Origin: JBBQSU01 sp038234815
GTDB lineage: Bacteria > Planctomycetota > Phycisphaerae > Tepidisphaerales > Tepidisphaeraceae
Length of the DNA stretch: 18,379 nucleotides
NCBI GenBank assembly: GCA_038234815.1
Contig: JBBQSU010000074.1
Location: 1 to 18,379 of the forward strand
Direction: 5' to 3'
Shown: positions 5,311 to 13,805 of the stretch, in pieces
Position numbering within the stretch: position 1 is the stretch's first letter
Layout: every line of letters begins with the position of its first letter
The notes under the pieces: generated by a model
What the model was told of the DNA's origin: nothing
Seen by the model: the letters and a program-made list of their open reading frames with translations, nothing else
The model's database searches: none
Made by a program: the position numbers and the translations under genes

Positions 5311-7932
5311 TCAAGCCGAGGCCCGGCCCGCCTGCAACAGCGCCAGCGGCCGGCTGCGGGCGACATGAACGGCCGGCCACAGGCTGGCCAGCATCGAAAT
5401 GCCGACGATGATCCCCATACCCAGCATCACCATTGGCCACGGCACGGCCAGCGGGGGATTGTTACCCAGGATGTTTGCCCCCAGCCGCTTGGCGCTGATC
5501 GCCATCGTAAACCCCGCTGCCAGGCCCAGGCCCACGCCCACCAGGCTGAGCAGAAACGCTTCGGCCATCACCAGACGCAACAGTTGAAACCTTGTCAAGC
5601 CGATCGATCGCAGCACGCCGAACTGCCACCGCCGGGAGCGCACCGATGCCATGATCGTGTTGGTTACGCCCAGCCCGGAAACCCCCATCGCCGCAAAGGC
5701 CACCGTGCTGACCATCAGCAGCAGCTTCTGGAAAGTCTGGATAATGCGCGCCTTGATGTGCCGCACGTCGCCGGCAAAAAGGCCCATCTTTCCCAGCTCC
5801 TTTTGCAGGCCCGTGAGGATTTGCTCCTTGGCCACACCGGGCTGCAAATTCGCGGCAAACAGCTTGACGCCGGTCACACCAAAATCAGTTTTCGCATCTT
5901 CGATCCAGCCAAACAGACTGCCCACCGTCCGCTGATCGAACTGGGCACCCATGTCAAACTGGCTGACGATCACATCAATCCCCGGCGACCAAACCACTCC
6001 AGCGATGGTGTATTCCTGCTTGCCGTTCCTGGTCGTATCGAGCGTGATTTTGTCGCCCAGTCCCAAGCCTTTCAGCTCGTGAAATTCCTGGGTCACCACC
6101 ACATGCCTGCCCAGTTTCAACAGCCGGCTGGCCTCCTCCGCCGAGCCTTGGCGAAAATCCAGTTGCATCATCCGAAACGCCTTGTCCGGGTCCACGCCGA
6201 AAAACATGGTGGCATCGGGCATCATCGCGGCGAGTTCCACCGAGAAGAACCGGCTGCCCAGCCCCGTCGATGCGATCGCGATCGGCATGACATCGCCTTT
6301 GACCAGGCCTTGGACATTCTCCAGCTTCGCCTGGTCTTCGGCGTCCAGCATCGACCCGGCGGAGAAGATGAAAATGTCCGGGAATTTCGTCGGCAGTTGC
6401 CACCCCTGCAACATCGAATGCCCGCTGATCTGCATCACCAGCAAAATCGCCAAGCCGACCATGAGCGCTGCGCATGTGCCTGCCGCCCGCCAGATTCCGC
6501 TGCTCAGTTGCTGGCGCAACAGCGCGAACTTCAGTCCAAAAACCGGCGCGATGATCGGGCCGAGCGTCATCTCAAAAAGTGTGACGAACAGCGGGGCCAT
6601 CAGAAAAAAGCCGATCATGATACCCGGCAGGCCGATGATGAAATGCCCATACAACTGTATATCCCGGGGTACCGTGCCCCGCGGCAAAAAGAGCAGGCCG
6701 GCATCCAGCGAGGCCAGGACCAAGCCGATCCCCGCCGCCAGCAGGGGGGTGCGCCGGGACATTGGCCGAGCCAGTGGATTCATCGCCTCGAGCGGACTGA
6801 CGCGCATCGCCGTGATCGAGGGCAGCAGGCTGGCGAGTATCGCTGCCAGTGCTGTCCCCACGCACGCAAACAGCAGCCCGCCCCAGCTCAACTGAATCCC
6901 GGTCGCAAAAAACGCGTCAAACCGCAGCGCCAGCAGACGCAACCACAGAAACCCCAACCCCACGCCCAACACCAGCCCCACGCCGGCCAGCACCAGTCCT
7001 TCGACAATCACCAGCCAGCCAATCTGCCAGCGATAGCAACCGATCGCCCGCATCATCGCCAGCGTGCGTTGCCGTTCGGCCACGCCCATGCTCTGCGCCG
7101 AAAAAACGATGAACGTTGCCGCCAGCATCGATACCGTCCCGCCCAGGTAGCTCAGTATCTGCAATCCCAGCAGGTGATCGTCCATTTCATCGCTGGATTC
7201 ACTCTGCAGACGGATTTTCAATCGCGGATCGGTCCGTGTCAGTGGTTCGCGCCAGCGTTCGGCAAAGGCCGACCCGTCGGCCTTGCTCTTCAGGTCGATC
7301 GCCAGGCGCGTCACGCTGGCCGGATTGTCAATCTTCAAATACCGCTGGGCCGTCCGCAGCGGCACATAGATCGACTTCAGAAACATCGCCATGATCTGCG
7401 GCTTCTGAACGATCCCCACCAGTTGCAGATGGAATTTTTCATCAGTCGAGCCGATGGTGAATTCATCCCCCACCTTCAGCCCCATCGCTTCGGCCGATAC
7501 CTGATCCAGCACTGCAAAATAGCCGTCATCGCTGGTAAACCATCGCCCGCTTCGGCACTCCGTGCGATCGGTGATATTGTCGTTGCGCGGGTCCAGCCCA
7601 TGAAACTCAGCGCGCATGGGCCGGCCGGCCTTGTCCATCAGCGCGATCGATTCTTCCACGCGCGCGGTGATATTTCGCACGGCCGGGTCGGCTTTCAGTT
7701 GTGCAAGCAGCGTTTCGGGCACCCCGCCAGGCTCGGCGCTGGGACGGGTGATGTTGGCATCCACCGTCCCCATGATCGTGGCCAGAAACCGATGCGCCGT
7801 CGAGCGCAGCGATTCAAACCCGCTGGTGACCGAAACCACCAGGCTCACCGCCAGCGCGATCGCAGAGATCGTCAGCACGGCCCGCACACGGTGTACGCGG
7901 AAATTGGAAAATGTCAGCTTGCGAAAAAACAT
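5311..7932 (-). CDS. ABC transporter permease with two FtsX modules (ten helices)
   Basis: An 873-residue permease of the FtsX/LolCE/MacB superfamily. The layout has two halves. Helix 1 is at 18-38 and an extracytoplasmic domain covers about 40-250. Helices 2-4 are at about 257-279, 304-332 and 348-372. Two linking helices are at about 397-416 and 429-457, followed by helix 7 at 484-505. A second extracytoplasmic domain covers about 510-730, and helices 8-10 are at 737-759, 786-810 and 831-856. Conserved cytoplasmic coupling segments ERQRTLAMMRAIG (286-298) and RRWQFGVLRSIG (767-778) are present. ATG 7932 is preferred because the protein then opens like family members; a GTG at 7983, directly after the ATPase stop, would add 17 residues. 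It works with the ATPase encoded just upstream. Such systems extract lipoproteins or export lipids or peptides by mechanotransmission; the substrate is unknown. Confidence 0.9.
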   Translation of the reverse strand: MFFRKLTFSNFRVHRVRAVLTISAIALAVSLVVSVTSGFESLRSTAHRFLATIMGTVDANITRPSAEPGGVPETLLAQLKADPAVRNITARVEESIALMDKAGRPMRAEFHGLDPRNDNITDRTECRSGRWFTSDDGYFAVLDQVSAEAMGLKVGDEFTIGSTDEKFHLQLVGIVQKPQIMAMFLKSIYVPLRTAQRYLKIDNPASVTRLAIDLKSKADGSAFAERWREPLTRTDPRLKIRLQSESSDEMDDHLLGLQILSYLGGTVSMLAATFIVFSAQSMGVAERQRTLAMMRAIGCYRWQIGWLVIVEGLVLAGVGLVLGVGLGFLWLRLLALRFDAFFATGIQLSWGGLLFACVGTALAAILASLLPSITAMRVSPLEAMNPLARPMSRRTPLLAAGIGLVLASLDAGLLFLPRGTVPRDIQLYGHFIIGLPGIMIGFFLMAPLFVTLFEMTLGPIIAPVFGLKFALLRQQLSSGIWRAAGTCAALMVGLAILLVMQISGHSMLQGWQLPTKFPDIFIFSAGSMLDAEDQAKLENVQGLVKGDVMPIAIASTGLGSRFFSVELAAMMPDATMFFGVDPDKAFRMMQLDFRQGSAEEASRLLKLGRHVVVTQEFHELKGLGLGDKITLDTTRNGKQEYTIAGVVWSPGIDVIVSQFDMGAQFDQRTVGSLFGWIEDAKTDFGVTGVKLFAANLQPGVAKEQILTGLQKELGKMGLFAGDVRHIKARIIQTFQKLLLMVSTVAFAAMGVSGLGVTNTIMASVRSRRWQFGVLRSIGLTRFQLLRLVMAEAFLLSLVGVGLGLAAGFTMAISAKRLGANILGNNPPLAVPWPMVMLGMGIIVGISMLASLWPAVHVARSRPLALLQAGRASA

Positions 7933-7983
7933 GGGCAACCCATCGCGACAGGCCTGGGCTTTTGTGCCCCGGCGTTCGTCCAC

Positions 7984-8721
7984 CTAACGAAGGCATTCCT
8001 GATATCTGATCGCCAGGCCCTGGCTTCCCTGCACCGACGCAGTGTCAAATCTCGCGATCAACTTGCCGTCTTTCAGCACCGCAACCTCGCTGGCATACGC
8101 GGCCACGCTCGGTTCGTGCGTCACCATGATGATTGTTCGACCATGCGTGCGCGACAGATCGCGGAGCAATTCACAGACGCTGCTGCTGTTGGACGAGTCA
8201 AGATTGCCCGTAGGCTCATCGGCCAGAATTACCGCAGGGTCGGTCACCAACGCCCTGCCAATCGCCACGCGCTGCTGCTCGCCACCACTCATGGCATCGG
8301 GCCGGTGATGACGGCGCTTGGCCAGTCCGAAACTCTCCATCAGCCCCGCCACCTTGTCCGTTCCGGCCGGGCCATTCTGCCCGTCCAGCATCAGCGGCAA
8401 ACGTACGTTTTCCTCGGCCGTCAGTGTCGGAATCAAGTTAAACGACTGAAAAACCAGCCCTATATTGCGTCGCCTAAACAGAGTGAGCTTTCGGTCGTTC
8501 ATCTGACCAATGTCCTGGCCGTTGATGACCACCCTGCCCTCGTCACAGTGCGTCAGCCCAGCCATCAAGTGCAACAGCGTCGATTTGCCCGACCCGCTTG
8601 CGCCCATAATGGCTACGAACGACCCCTGCTTCACGTCCAGCGAAACCCCGTCCAAAGCCACCACCTCGCGGTCGCCTTGCACGAAGCGTTTCGTCACATT
8701 TTCAATCACCAGCGGAGACAT
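7984..8721 (-). CDS. ABC transporter ATP-binding protein, LolD/MacB type
   Basis: A 245-residue ATPase with every catalytic motif intact: Walker A GASGSGKS (40-47), Q-loop FQSFN (Q92), signature MSGGEQQR (144-151), Walker B VILADEP (164-170), D-loop NLDS (173-176) and H-loop H202. GDREVVALDGVSL near the N-terminus and the overall size are typical of LolD/MacB/FtsE-class subunits that pair with FtsX-fold permeases. The start at 8721 is supported by AAGGAAG five bases upstream; the open frame extends 21 codons further but without such a site. Its stop is followed immediately by the permease reading frame, so the two are co-transcribed and probably translationally coupled. The 237 bases between it and the upstream GT9 gene are the likely promoter region, with no clear consensus. 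Confidence 0.93.
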   Translation of the reverse strand: MSPLVIENVTKRFVQGDREVVALDGVSLDVKQGSFVAIMGASGSGKSTLLHLMAGLTHCDEGRVVINGQDIGQMNDRKLTLFRRRNIGLVFQSFNLIPTLTAEENVRLPLMLDGQNGPAGTDKVAGLMESFGLAKRRHHRPDAMSGGEQQRVAIGRALVTDPAVILADEPTGNLDSSNSSSVCELLRDLSRTHGRTIIMVTHEPSVAAYASEVAVLKDGKLIARFDTASVQGSQGLAIRYQECLR

Positions 8722-8958
8722 CAGCACTTCCTTCGTCAAGCCTCGCATGATATCCGAGACCTCCGCGCCATGACAGGACAGCAAAATCGCGCAGAGCCTG
8801 TCGGGCGTAGCAATATTTTGTGCTTGGTCGCGGATTCAGTGGCGCAGGCGTGGGGCCTATGGTCCGAGTTCGGCGACAGGCGGGAGACCTACGCCGGTGT
8901 CCCGACCGGTTCTCGCAAATTTGGGCGCGTCCACCGGAATCGCCACCCTGCTGCAGCG

Positions 8959-10053
8959 TTACAATTCGACAGCGATGGGTCGCGGCTTGCCCAGCAGGTC
9001 CATCGACGCGTCCCATACCATTGCCGGGGTCACGCGGATCATGCACCGGTGATCCAGCGGACAAACTTTTTTCTGGCAAGGCCCGCAGAAGACTTTCACA
9101 GCGACCTGTCGCTCTCTGGCAAAATGGATTTCCGTCCATTCCGGGTGCGTCGGCCCAAACACCGTCACCACCGGCACGTCCATGGCCGCAGCGATATGAC
9201 GCGGGCCTGTGTCGTTGGTCACCATCAGATCGCAGCGGCGGACGATTTCCTTCAGCCCGCCGAGCTTCAGCCCCTTGCCCGAAAGGTCAATCGCCTGATG
9301 CTTCATATAGCGGAGCAGTGCCTGCACGATCGCGCGCTCCTTCGGCGCGGCGCTGATGAGAACGGTGGCACCGAGTTCTTCAATAAAGCGGTCGGCCAGT
9401 TCGGCGAAATACTCCGGCCGCCAGCACTTGGCCGCACCGTACTGCGCGCCCGGATTGAGCATCACCAGCGGAGGCGCGCCCAGGGAACCGGGCTTTGCCA
9501 GCGACGGCTCCAGTCCCGCCGCCCGCAGCACCTCGCCAGCGTTGCGAACATCGGCGGGCGTGGCAAACAGTTCCATCTTCAGGTTGCGGGTGGAGGATCC
9601 CAGGTAATGGGCCAGGCCCATGTAATACTTCAGGATCGGCGAGGGCACGAACTTCCCCTTGTCCTTCACCGGAAGCAGCTTATCTGTCAGCAGGAAACCC
9701 CGGCCGTCGCGCTCATAGCCGACGATCCGATCGATGCCCGCCATCTTGCACATCAGCGCGGTTTTGAAGGAATTGGCCAGCAGGATCGCCAGATCGAATT
9801 TGCCGGCGCGCAGCCGGGCGGCCGTGTCAAAAGTGCCCTTGCCGGTCTTAGTGCGCGTCTTGCCAGTTCGATAGGTGATGAGCTGATCGTGCCAGGGCAT
9901 GCCCGTATAGAGCGGCTTGACGTACCGGCGCAGCAGATAGCTGATGTGCGCCTCTGGATAGAGCTGGCGAATGGCCCGCAGCGTGGGCGTGGCCATCACC
10001 GCATCACCCACCCAGCTTGGCTGGACGATCAGGATTTTTGACGGAGGCTTCAT
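8959..10053 (-). CDS. GT9 family glycosyltransferase, heptosyltransferase II-like
   Basis: A 364-residue GT-B enzyme of family 9 (WaaF/WaaC relatives), which transfer heptose or other sugars to lipopolysaccharide core on the cytoplasmic side. Motifs: ILIVQPSWVGDAVMATPTL (7-25) with the catalytic-position Asp at 17; LNPGAQYGAAKCW (199-211), equivalent to the PGA-x-x-G-x-x-K-x-W motif; and NDTGPRHIAAAMDVPVV (280-296) followed by FGPTHP, which binds the nucleotide sugar. A cysteine cluster (C323, C326, C331, C338) near the end is common in this subgroup. The ATG at 10053 is preferred; a TTG ten codons earlier lacks a ribosome binding site. Same direction as the ABC genes but 237 bases upstream of them, so possibly a separate unit. 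No other lipopolysaccharide core genes are in view, so the sugar and acceptor are open. Confidence 0.9.
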   Translation of the reverse strand: MKPPSKILIVQPSWVGDAVMATPTLRAIRQLYPEAHISYLLRRYVKPLYTGMPWHDQLITYRTGKTRTKTGKGTFDTAARLRAGKFDLAILLANSFKTALMCKMAGIDRIVGYERDGRGFLLTDKLLPVKDKGKFVPSPILKYYMGLAHYLGSSTRNLKMELFATPADVRNAGEVLRAAGLEPSLAKPGSLGAPPLVMLNPGAQYGAAKCWRPEYFAELADRFIEELGATVLISAAPKERAIVQALLRYMKHQAIDLSGKGLKLGGLKEIVRRCDLMVTNDTGPRHIAAAMDVPVVTVFGPTHPEWTEIHFARERQVAVKVFCGPCQKKVCPLDHRCMIRVTPAMVWDASMDLLGKPRPIAVEL

Positions 10054-10137
10054 GTCAGGCTGAGAAATATAGCAGGAATCCAAGGAAGAAGGCAGCCAGA
10101 CTTAGCGGCGTGCCCAAGAAATAGGGGCATGGCAGCC

Positions 10138-10167
10138 AAAACGACAGGCCTCGCGCTGACGGGCCTG
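10138..10167 (-). terminator. Possible rho-independent terminator after the repeat protein
   Basis: On the minus strand, 11 bases after the stop of the secreted repeat protein, CAGGCC and GGCCTG (10162-10167 and 10145-10150) form a six-bp GC-rich stem with an 11-base loop. TCGTTTT follows. The stem is short and the T-run has only four bases, so the call is weak, but the position between two same-strand genes is right. Confidence 0.35.
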
Positions 10168-10177
10168 ATTGACATCA

Positions 10178-12124
10178 TCACGGCTTTGTCTTGGTCTTCT
10201 GCAATTGTTTCAGGATCGAATCGATCCGCTGTTGCGATTCGGGGCTTTGCGCCGCGCGGAGGTCTTTCAGCACGCCGATCACCGCGATGCCCATTTGCGT
10301 CAGCTCCGCTTCGGCGCGATCGCGCTGCTTCCAGTCGTCGGCATTGAGGTCTTGAACGATGGTTTTGATTTTTTCGACGACCGATTCCGACGGTCGCGGG
10401 AATGGCTGCGAATAGGCGTCGATCATGGCCGGCGGGACCGAGATGATCGGCCCACTGGTTAGCTTGCAGCGCAGGACATCGGTTTCCAATTGGCCGGTGA
10501 GCGTGGTCTGATCCCAGAGCGTCACCTGCACGTCATTGGCCGAATCCTTGGGGTGCGCGAGCGCGCGGAGTTCCGGGCCATTGATGCTGATGGCGTCGAA
10601 CGCAGTGTCTAGCTTCATCTGCCCCTCGAGCGTGCCGACGAGAAGGTCGCCATTGATGAGCCGGAGCGTCGCGGGGGTTTCGATTTCGTCACTGAGGTTT
10701 TGCAGTTGCAGACGAAACAGAGAGTTGGTGGGGAATCGCACGACCTTTCCGCCGGTGACGAGCGTGAATTCGAAATTATCGGCGACGACGAGGCCGGCGA
10801 ATTTGCTGCCGTCGGTGAGATAGATGTCATGGACGCCATGGTCATCGGCTTGAAACTGAACGGCCGAAATGCTGTTCGGAGCCAGGGAAAGACTGCCGTA
10901 GCGTGTCATCACGGAGATCGGTGCTGCCGGTGCTTGTACGCTCACCCGGTCGCCGCTGCGGAGTTGCAGGAACGGCCCACTGCCTACGATTTCATCCGGT
11001 TCGCTAGCGGCTTTGCGCATTCCCACACGACTGACCTGGCTGAGGGGGATTTGCGTGATCTGCCCGCTGGACAGTTGCAGATCGATGGTAGTTTTGACGA
11101 GCGTTCCGCCGAAAACCTGGCCGTCATTGGTGACGACGAGTTGTCGCGCGCGATACTGGCCGACATTCATCAGCCCGAGCACACCGGTGACGGGCAGTTC
11201 GATCTCGCCGAAATCGGCTTTGAGCTTGAGGACCGAATCTTTCAAAGTGCCTTTGAGCTGATCGCCGCTGCGCAGCTCGACCAGGTCCTGCATGTCCCCG
11301 CGGAGGACTTCGATGTCACCGATGAAATTGGCATTGGAGCCGAAGTTAACCACGATCTTGCGAATCGCCACGGGCAGCGAGGCAAGAACCTTTGCTTCAC
11401 GGAGATCATTGATCCACTTGGTGGCCTGGTCAATGGAATTGGTCACGCCATGAAAATGCACGAGGGCGACCGACTTGTTTGGCGGAATCACCAGTTGCAT
11501 CTGGGCATCGACCATGTTGTTGCCCTGTTGATAGTTGACGGTGGGCGCAAGCTTAGATCCCTTGCCGGAGTACATTTCCATCACACAGCGGCCGTTGCCC
11601 GTCTGGCCCACCCAGCCGATCTGCTGATCGCGCTTTTTCGGATCGGATATCGTCTGGCCCACGGTGATGCCGTAGTTGGTGTTGGACTGAAGGCCGATGT
11701 TCAGCTTGACCTCGGCGGCAGTGGCATTTCGGAAGACATCGGTCAAGCGCACGACGTTTTGCTCTTCCTTGTTGAAAAACACCCGGCGACTGACAAAAAC
11801 CCCGGCGATGTTCACGTCGTCGAGCAACAACTCGCCGGTTTTTTCGTCCATGCGTGCGCGATTATTTTGCGTCTGAATGGGATTGCCATTCACCATGAGC
11901 AGCGCGCCCTGATTGTAGACCGGATTTGTGCCCTGCTGCTGCAGCCAGCCCATCTGGTACACCATCCACTGACTGCCCGCGCCGTCGGGCTGTATGTAGG
12001 GCAGGTTGACCCCGCCCCCGCCGACGGCGTCCCGAAACAGGCGCTTCACCTGGGCCTTTGCGCCGGTGGGCAGAAAGCAGAGGGATAATCCAATTACGCC
12101 AATGATCCATGATCGCTTCATCAT
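10178..12124 (-). CDS. Secreted protein with six tandem beta-rich repeats
   Basis: A 648-residue exported protein I cannot assign to a named family. A signal peptide is clear: positive start MMKRSW, hydrophobic core, and a probable cut after AKA at residue 24. Residues about 25-275 form an N-terminal region without recognised motifs. Then six repeats with the pattern 'hydrophobic-x-L-x-x-GD-x-hydrophobic-x-Gxx' start at about 281, 328, 385, 433, 486 and 533 (for example LVELRSGDQLKGTL, DIYLTDGSKFAGLV, TLRLINGDLLVGTL). Each ends in a G-x-hydrophobic-x-hydrophobic-P strand pair. Residues about 585-645 are helical and charged (RDRAEAELTQMG, QQRIDSILKQLQ), like the HEAT-type tails common in planctomycete secreted proteins. 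The start at 12124 has AGGTCAGG just upstream. It lies 101 bases after the SDR stop. A structural or binding role in the periplasm or envelope is likely, but this is inference. Confidence 0.75.
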   Translation of the reverse strand: MMKRSWIIGVIGLSLCFLPTGAKAQVKRLFRDAVGGGGVNLPYIQPDGAGSQWMVYQMGWLQQQGTNPVYNQGALLMVNGNPIQTQNNRARMDEKTGELLLDDVNIAGVFVSRRVFFNKEEQNVVRLTDVFRNATAAEVKLNIGLQSNTNYGITVGQTISDPKKRDQQIGWVGQTGNGRCVMEMYSGKGSKLAPTVNYQQGNNMVDAQMQLVIPPNKSVALVHFHGVTNSIDQATKWINDLREAKVLASLPVAIRKIVVNFGSNANFIGDIEVLRGDMQDLVELRSGDQLKGTLKDSVLKLKADFGEIELPVTGVLGLMNVGQYRARQLVVTNDGQVFGGTLVKTTIDLQLSSGQITQIPLSQVSRVGMRKAASEPDEIVGSGPFLQLRSGDRVSVQAPAAPISVMTRYGSLSLAPNSISAVQFQADDHGVHDIYLTDGSKFAGLVVADNFEFTLVTGGKVVRFPTNSLFRLQLQNLSDEIETPATLRLINGDLLVGTLEGQMKLDTAFDAISINGPELRALAHPKDSANDVQVTLWDQTTLTGQLETDVLRCKLTSGPIISVPPAMIDAYSQPFPRPSESVVEKIKTIVQDLNADDWKQRDRAEAELTQMGIAVIGVLKDLRAAQSPESQQRIDSILKQLQKTKTKP

Positions 12125-12225
12125 CTGGTCCTGACCTTTCGACGCATTGCAATCAAAAAAGTTCACTAATGATCGCTGCGAAAGTGTGTGCTACTACTGC
12201 CCCGCGAGGCCGGCACCATCGCAAT

Positions 12226-12921
12226 TCATCCGGGCGGGTTCACGGGCACTGTCATGCCTGTCGCGGATGGTGTATTGCCCGTCAGGCAATCGACAATGGC
12301 CCGGGCGATGCGCTCGGGGCGAAGCGTGGAAGACTTCGGCACTTGCGCTTCGTTAAACAGCCCGCGGAACATCGCGGTTTCGGTCATTCCCGGCGCGATG
12401 CCATACACACGGATACCGACCGGCCCGCCCTCCTGCGACAAAACCCGGGTGAGCAAATCCAAGGCGGCCTTGGCCACGCCATAATACCCCAGTCCGGGGA
12501 ACGGGTCGTGGGCGGACGGGGAGGAAACATTTACAATCACCCCGCGAGTGTGCTTGAGGCTAGGCCAGGCCAGACGACTCAGGTGAAAGCCCGCGGACAG
12601 ATTGGTATCTAAGATCGCCTGCCACTCTGCGATGGTAATCTGCTCGATCGATCGCGAGAGGCACAGGCCGGCATTGTTGACGACGGCATCGATCTGGCCG
12701 AAGCGATGCAGTGCTTGCTGCACCAGGGATTCAAGTTCGGTTGGCAGGGTAACATCGGTGGGCACGACCGCAGCGCCGGGGCATTCACTGGCGGTTTCGG
12801 CCAGTTCGCCCTGATTGCGCGCCGCCAGCACCACCTGCCAGCCCAGCCGGGCCAGTTCGATGGCCGTCGCCCTGCCAATCCCGCGACCGGCGCCGGTGAT
12901 GATCGCTACCTTGATGTCCAT
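12226..12921 (-). CDS. Short-chain dehydrogenase/reductase (classical SDR)
   Basis: A 231-residue NAD(P)-dependent oxidoreductase with a Rossmann fold. Cofactor motif TGAGRGIG (9-16), NNAG (82-85), catalytic serine region NVSS (131-134), and the Y-x-x-x-K pair at Y147 and K151 (YGVAK) are all present. IAPGMTETAMF (175-185) is the usual segment after the active site. An arginine after the second strand (AAR, 34-36) hints at NADP preference. The end (VPVNPPG) is slightly shorter than the usual VDGG ending. The start at 12921 is 14 bases after the mutarotase stop; the open frame extends upstream into that gene but the family start is here. Same operon as mutarotase and GT2. The substrate is not deducible; 3-oxoacyl or sugar substrates are both possible. 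Confidence 0.88.
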   Translation of the reverse strand: MDIKVAIITGAGRGIGRATAIELARLGWQVVLAARNQGELAETASECPGAAVVPTDVTLPTELESLVQQALHRFGQIDAVVNNAGLCLSRSIEQITIAEWQAILDTNLSAGFHLSRLAWPSLKHTRGVIVNVSSPSAHDPFPGLGYYGVAKAALDLLTRVLSQEGGPVGIRVYGIAPGMTETAMFRGLFNEAQVPKSSTLRPERIARAIVDCLTGNTPSATGMTVPVNPPG

Positions 12922-12935
12922 CAGGGCATTGCGTC

Positions 12936-13796
12936 CTAAGTTTGGCGAATCGTAGCAACCATGCGATGGGATTGACCAGGCGCGAGTTCCACCGCATTCC
13001 GCCGGGCATTGGCGGTCTCGATGCAGAGCATATTTGGCCATTCACCGTCGCCGAAATCGGGCATGGCCACGGACTTTTTGATCCAAGGATTCCAGACAAC
13101 CGTTGAAGCCGAGCCGGACTTCTCGATGGCGATCTTTCTCTTCCATGAATCATCCTCAATAAAAACTGTCGATCCGGTATCCATATAAACCCGATCGGTC
13201 TCTTCGATTATCGCAATCGCGCCCGCCTGCATTTTGTCTTCAACGTGCTCCACTTTGCTCGTGTAGCGAGCGTTCTCCAAGCCGGTAATGCTCGCCTTTC
13301 GCACGTCACCTACGGCGAAGTAGGTGTGCAGGGCTTCCTCGAATCGAAATGGTGATGGCGAACGATTGGTCACGGTAAGGGACATTTCCAGCGAATCGCC
13401 TACGGTTATGGCGAAGCGCAGACCAAACGCGTGCGGCCAGATTTGCCGCGTCGAGGGGTTATCGGCAAGAGAAAGTTGTAGTGTGGCACGGCCATCGGCG
13501 TGCGATTCAAAACCCTCGATCGACCAAGCGTGCAAGCGGGCAAGGCCATGCGCCGGGGCACTGGCATCGTCGGCTTTGGGACCAAACCACGGCCAACAGA
13601 TCGGCACCCCCCCGCGGATCGGCTTGCCCGGCTCAAACCAGCTCGATTGGCTCATAAACAGCAGCGGCTTTTGGCCGTTTTGCTGAAAATGCGTAACGTG
13701 CGCGCCGTGCAGATATACATGCGCTTCGGAATTCGCCGTTTTGATGACCGCTTTCGGAAGTTCGTTCGTACCGGGTTCGATTTTGAATGAAGCCAT
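12936..13796 (-). CDS. D-hexose-6-phosphate mutarotase (YeaD-like aldose epimerase)
   Basis: A 286-residue enzyme of the galactose mutarotase superfamily that interconverts alpha and beta forms of hexose 6-phosphates in the cytoplasm. Signature segments: the substrate-pocket RGGVPICWPWFG (61-72), AHGLAR (82-87), the catalytic-position His in EALHTYF (H157), VVWNPWIKK (233-241) and the catalytic-position Glu in CIETAN (E260). Length and motif order match the glucose-6-phosphate 1-epimerase subgroup and not galactose mutarotase GalM. It begins nine bases after the stop of the membrane glycosyltransferase and ends 14 bases before the SDR start, so all three are almost certainly one transcript. 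It may supply the right anomer of a sugar phosphate for glycan synthesis, but such genes are often general housekeeping enzymes. Confidence 0.9.
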   Translation of the reverse strand: MASFKIEPGTNELPKAVIKTANSEAHVYLHGAHVTHFQQNGQKPLLFMSQSSWFEPGKPIRGGVPICWPWFGPKADDASAPAHGLARLHAWSIEGFESHADGRATLQLSLADNPSTRQIWPHAFGLRFAITVGDSLEMSLTVTNRSPSPFRFEEALHTYFAVGDVRKASITGLENARYTSKVEHVEDKMQAGAIAIIEETDRVYMDTGSTVFIEDDSWKRKIAIEKSGSASTVVWNPWIKKSVAMPDFGDGEWPNMLCIETANARRNAVELAPGQSHRMVATIRQT

Positions 13797-13805
13797 ATAT
13801 ATTTC

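Noticed and set aside
5029..10041. 1670-codon open frame on the plus strand
   Set aside because: It is antisense, codon on codon, to genes with clear motifs (permease, ATPase, GT9). Its product is a His/Gln/Arg/Pro-rich string without domains and its first codons overlap the end of the DUF3179 gene.
10700..12088. 462-codon open frame on the plus strand
   Set aside because: Antisense to the secreted repeat protein, which has a signal peptide, ribosome binding site and internal repeats. The antisense product has no recognisable domain.
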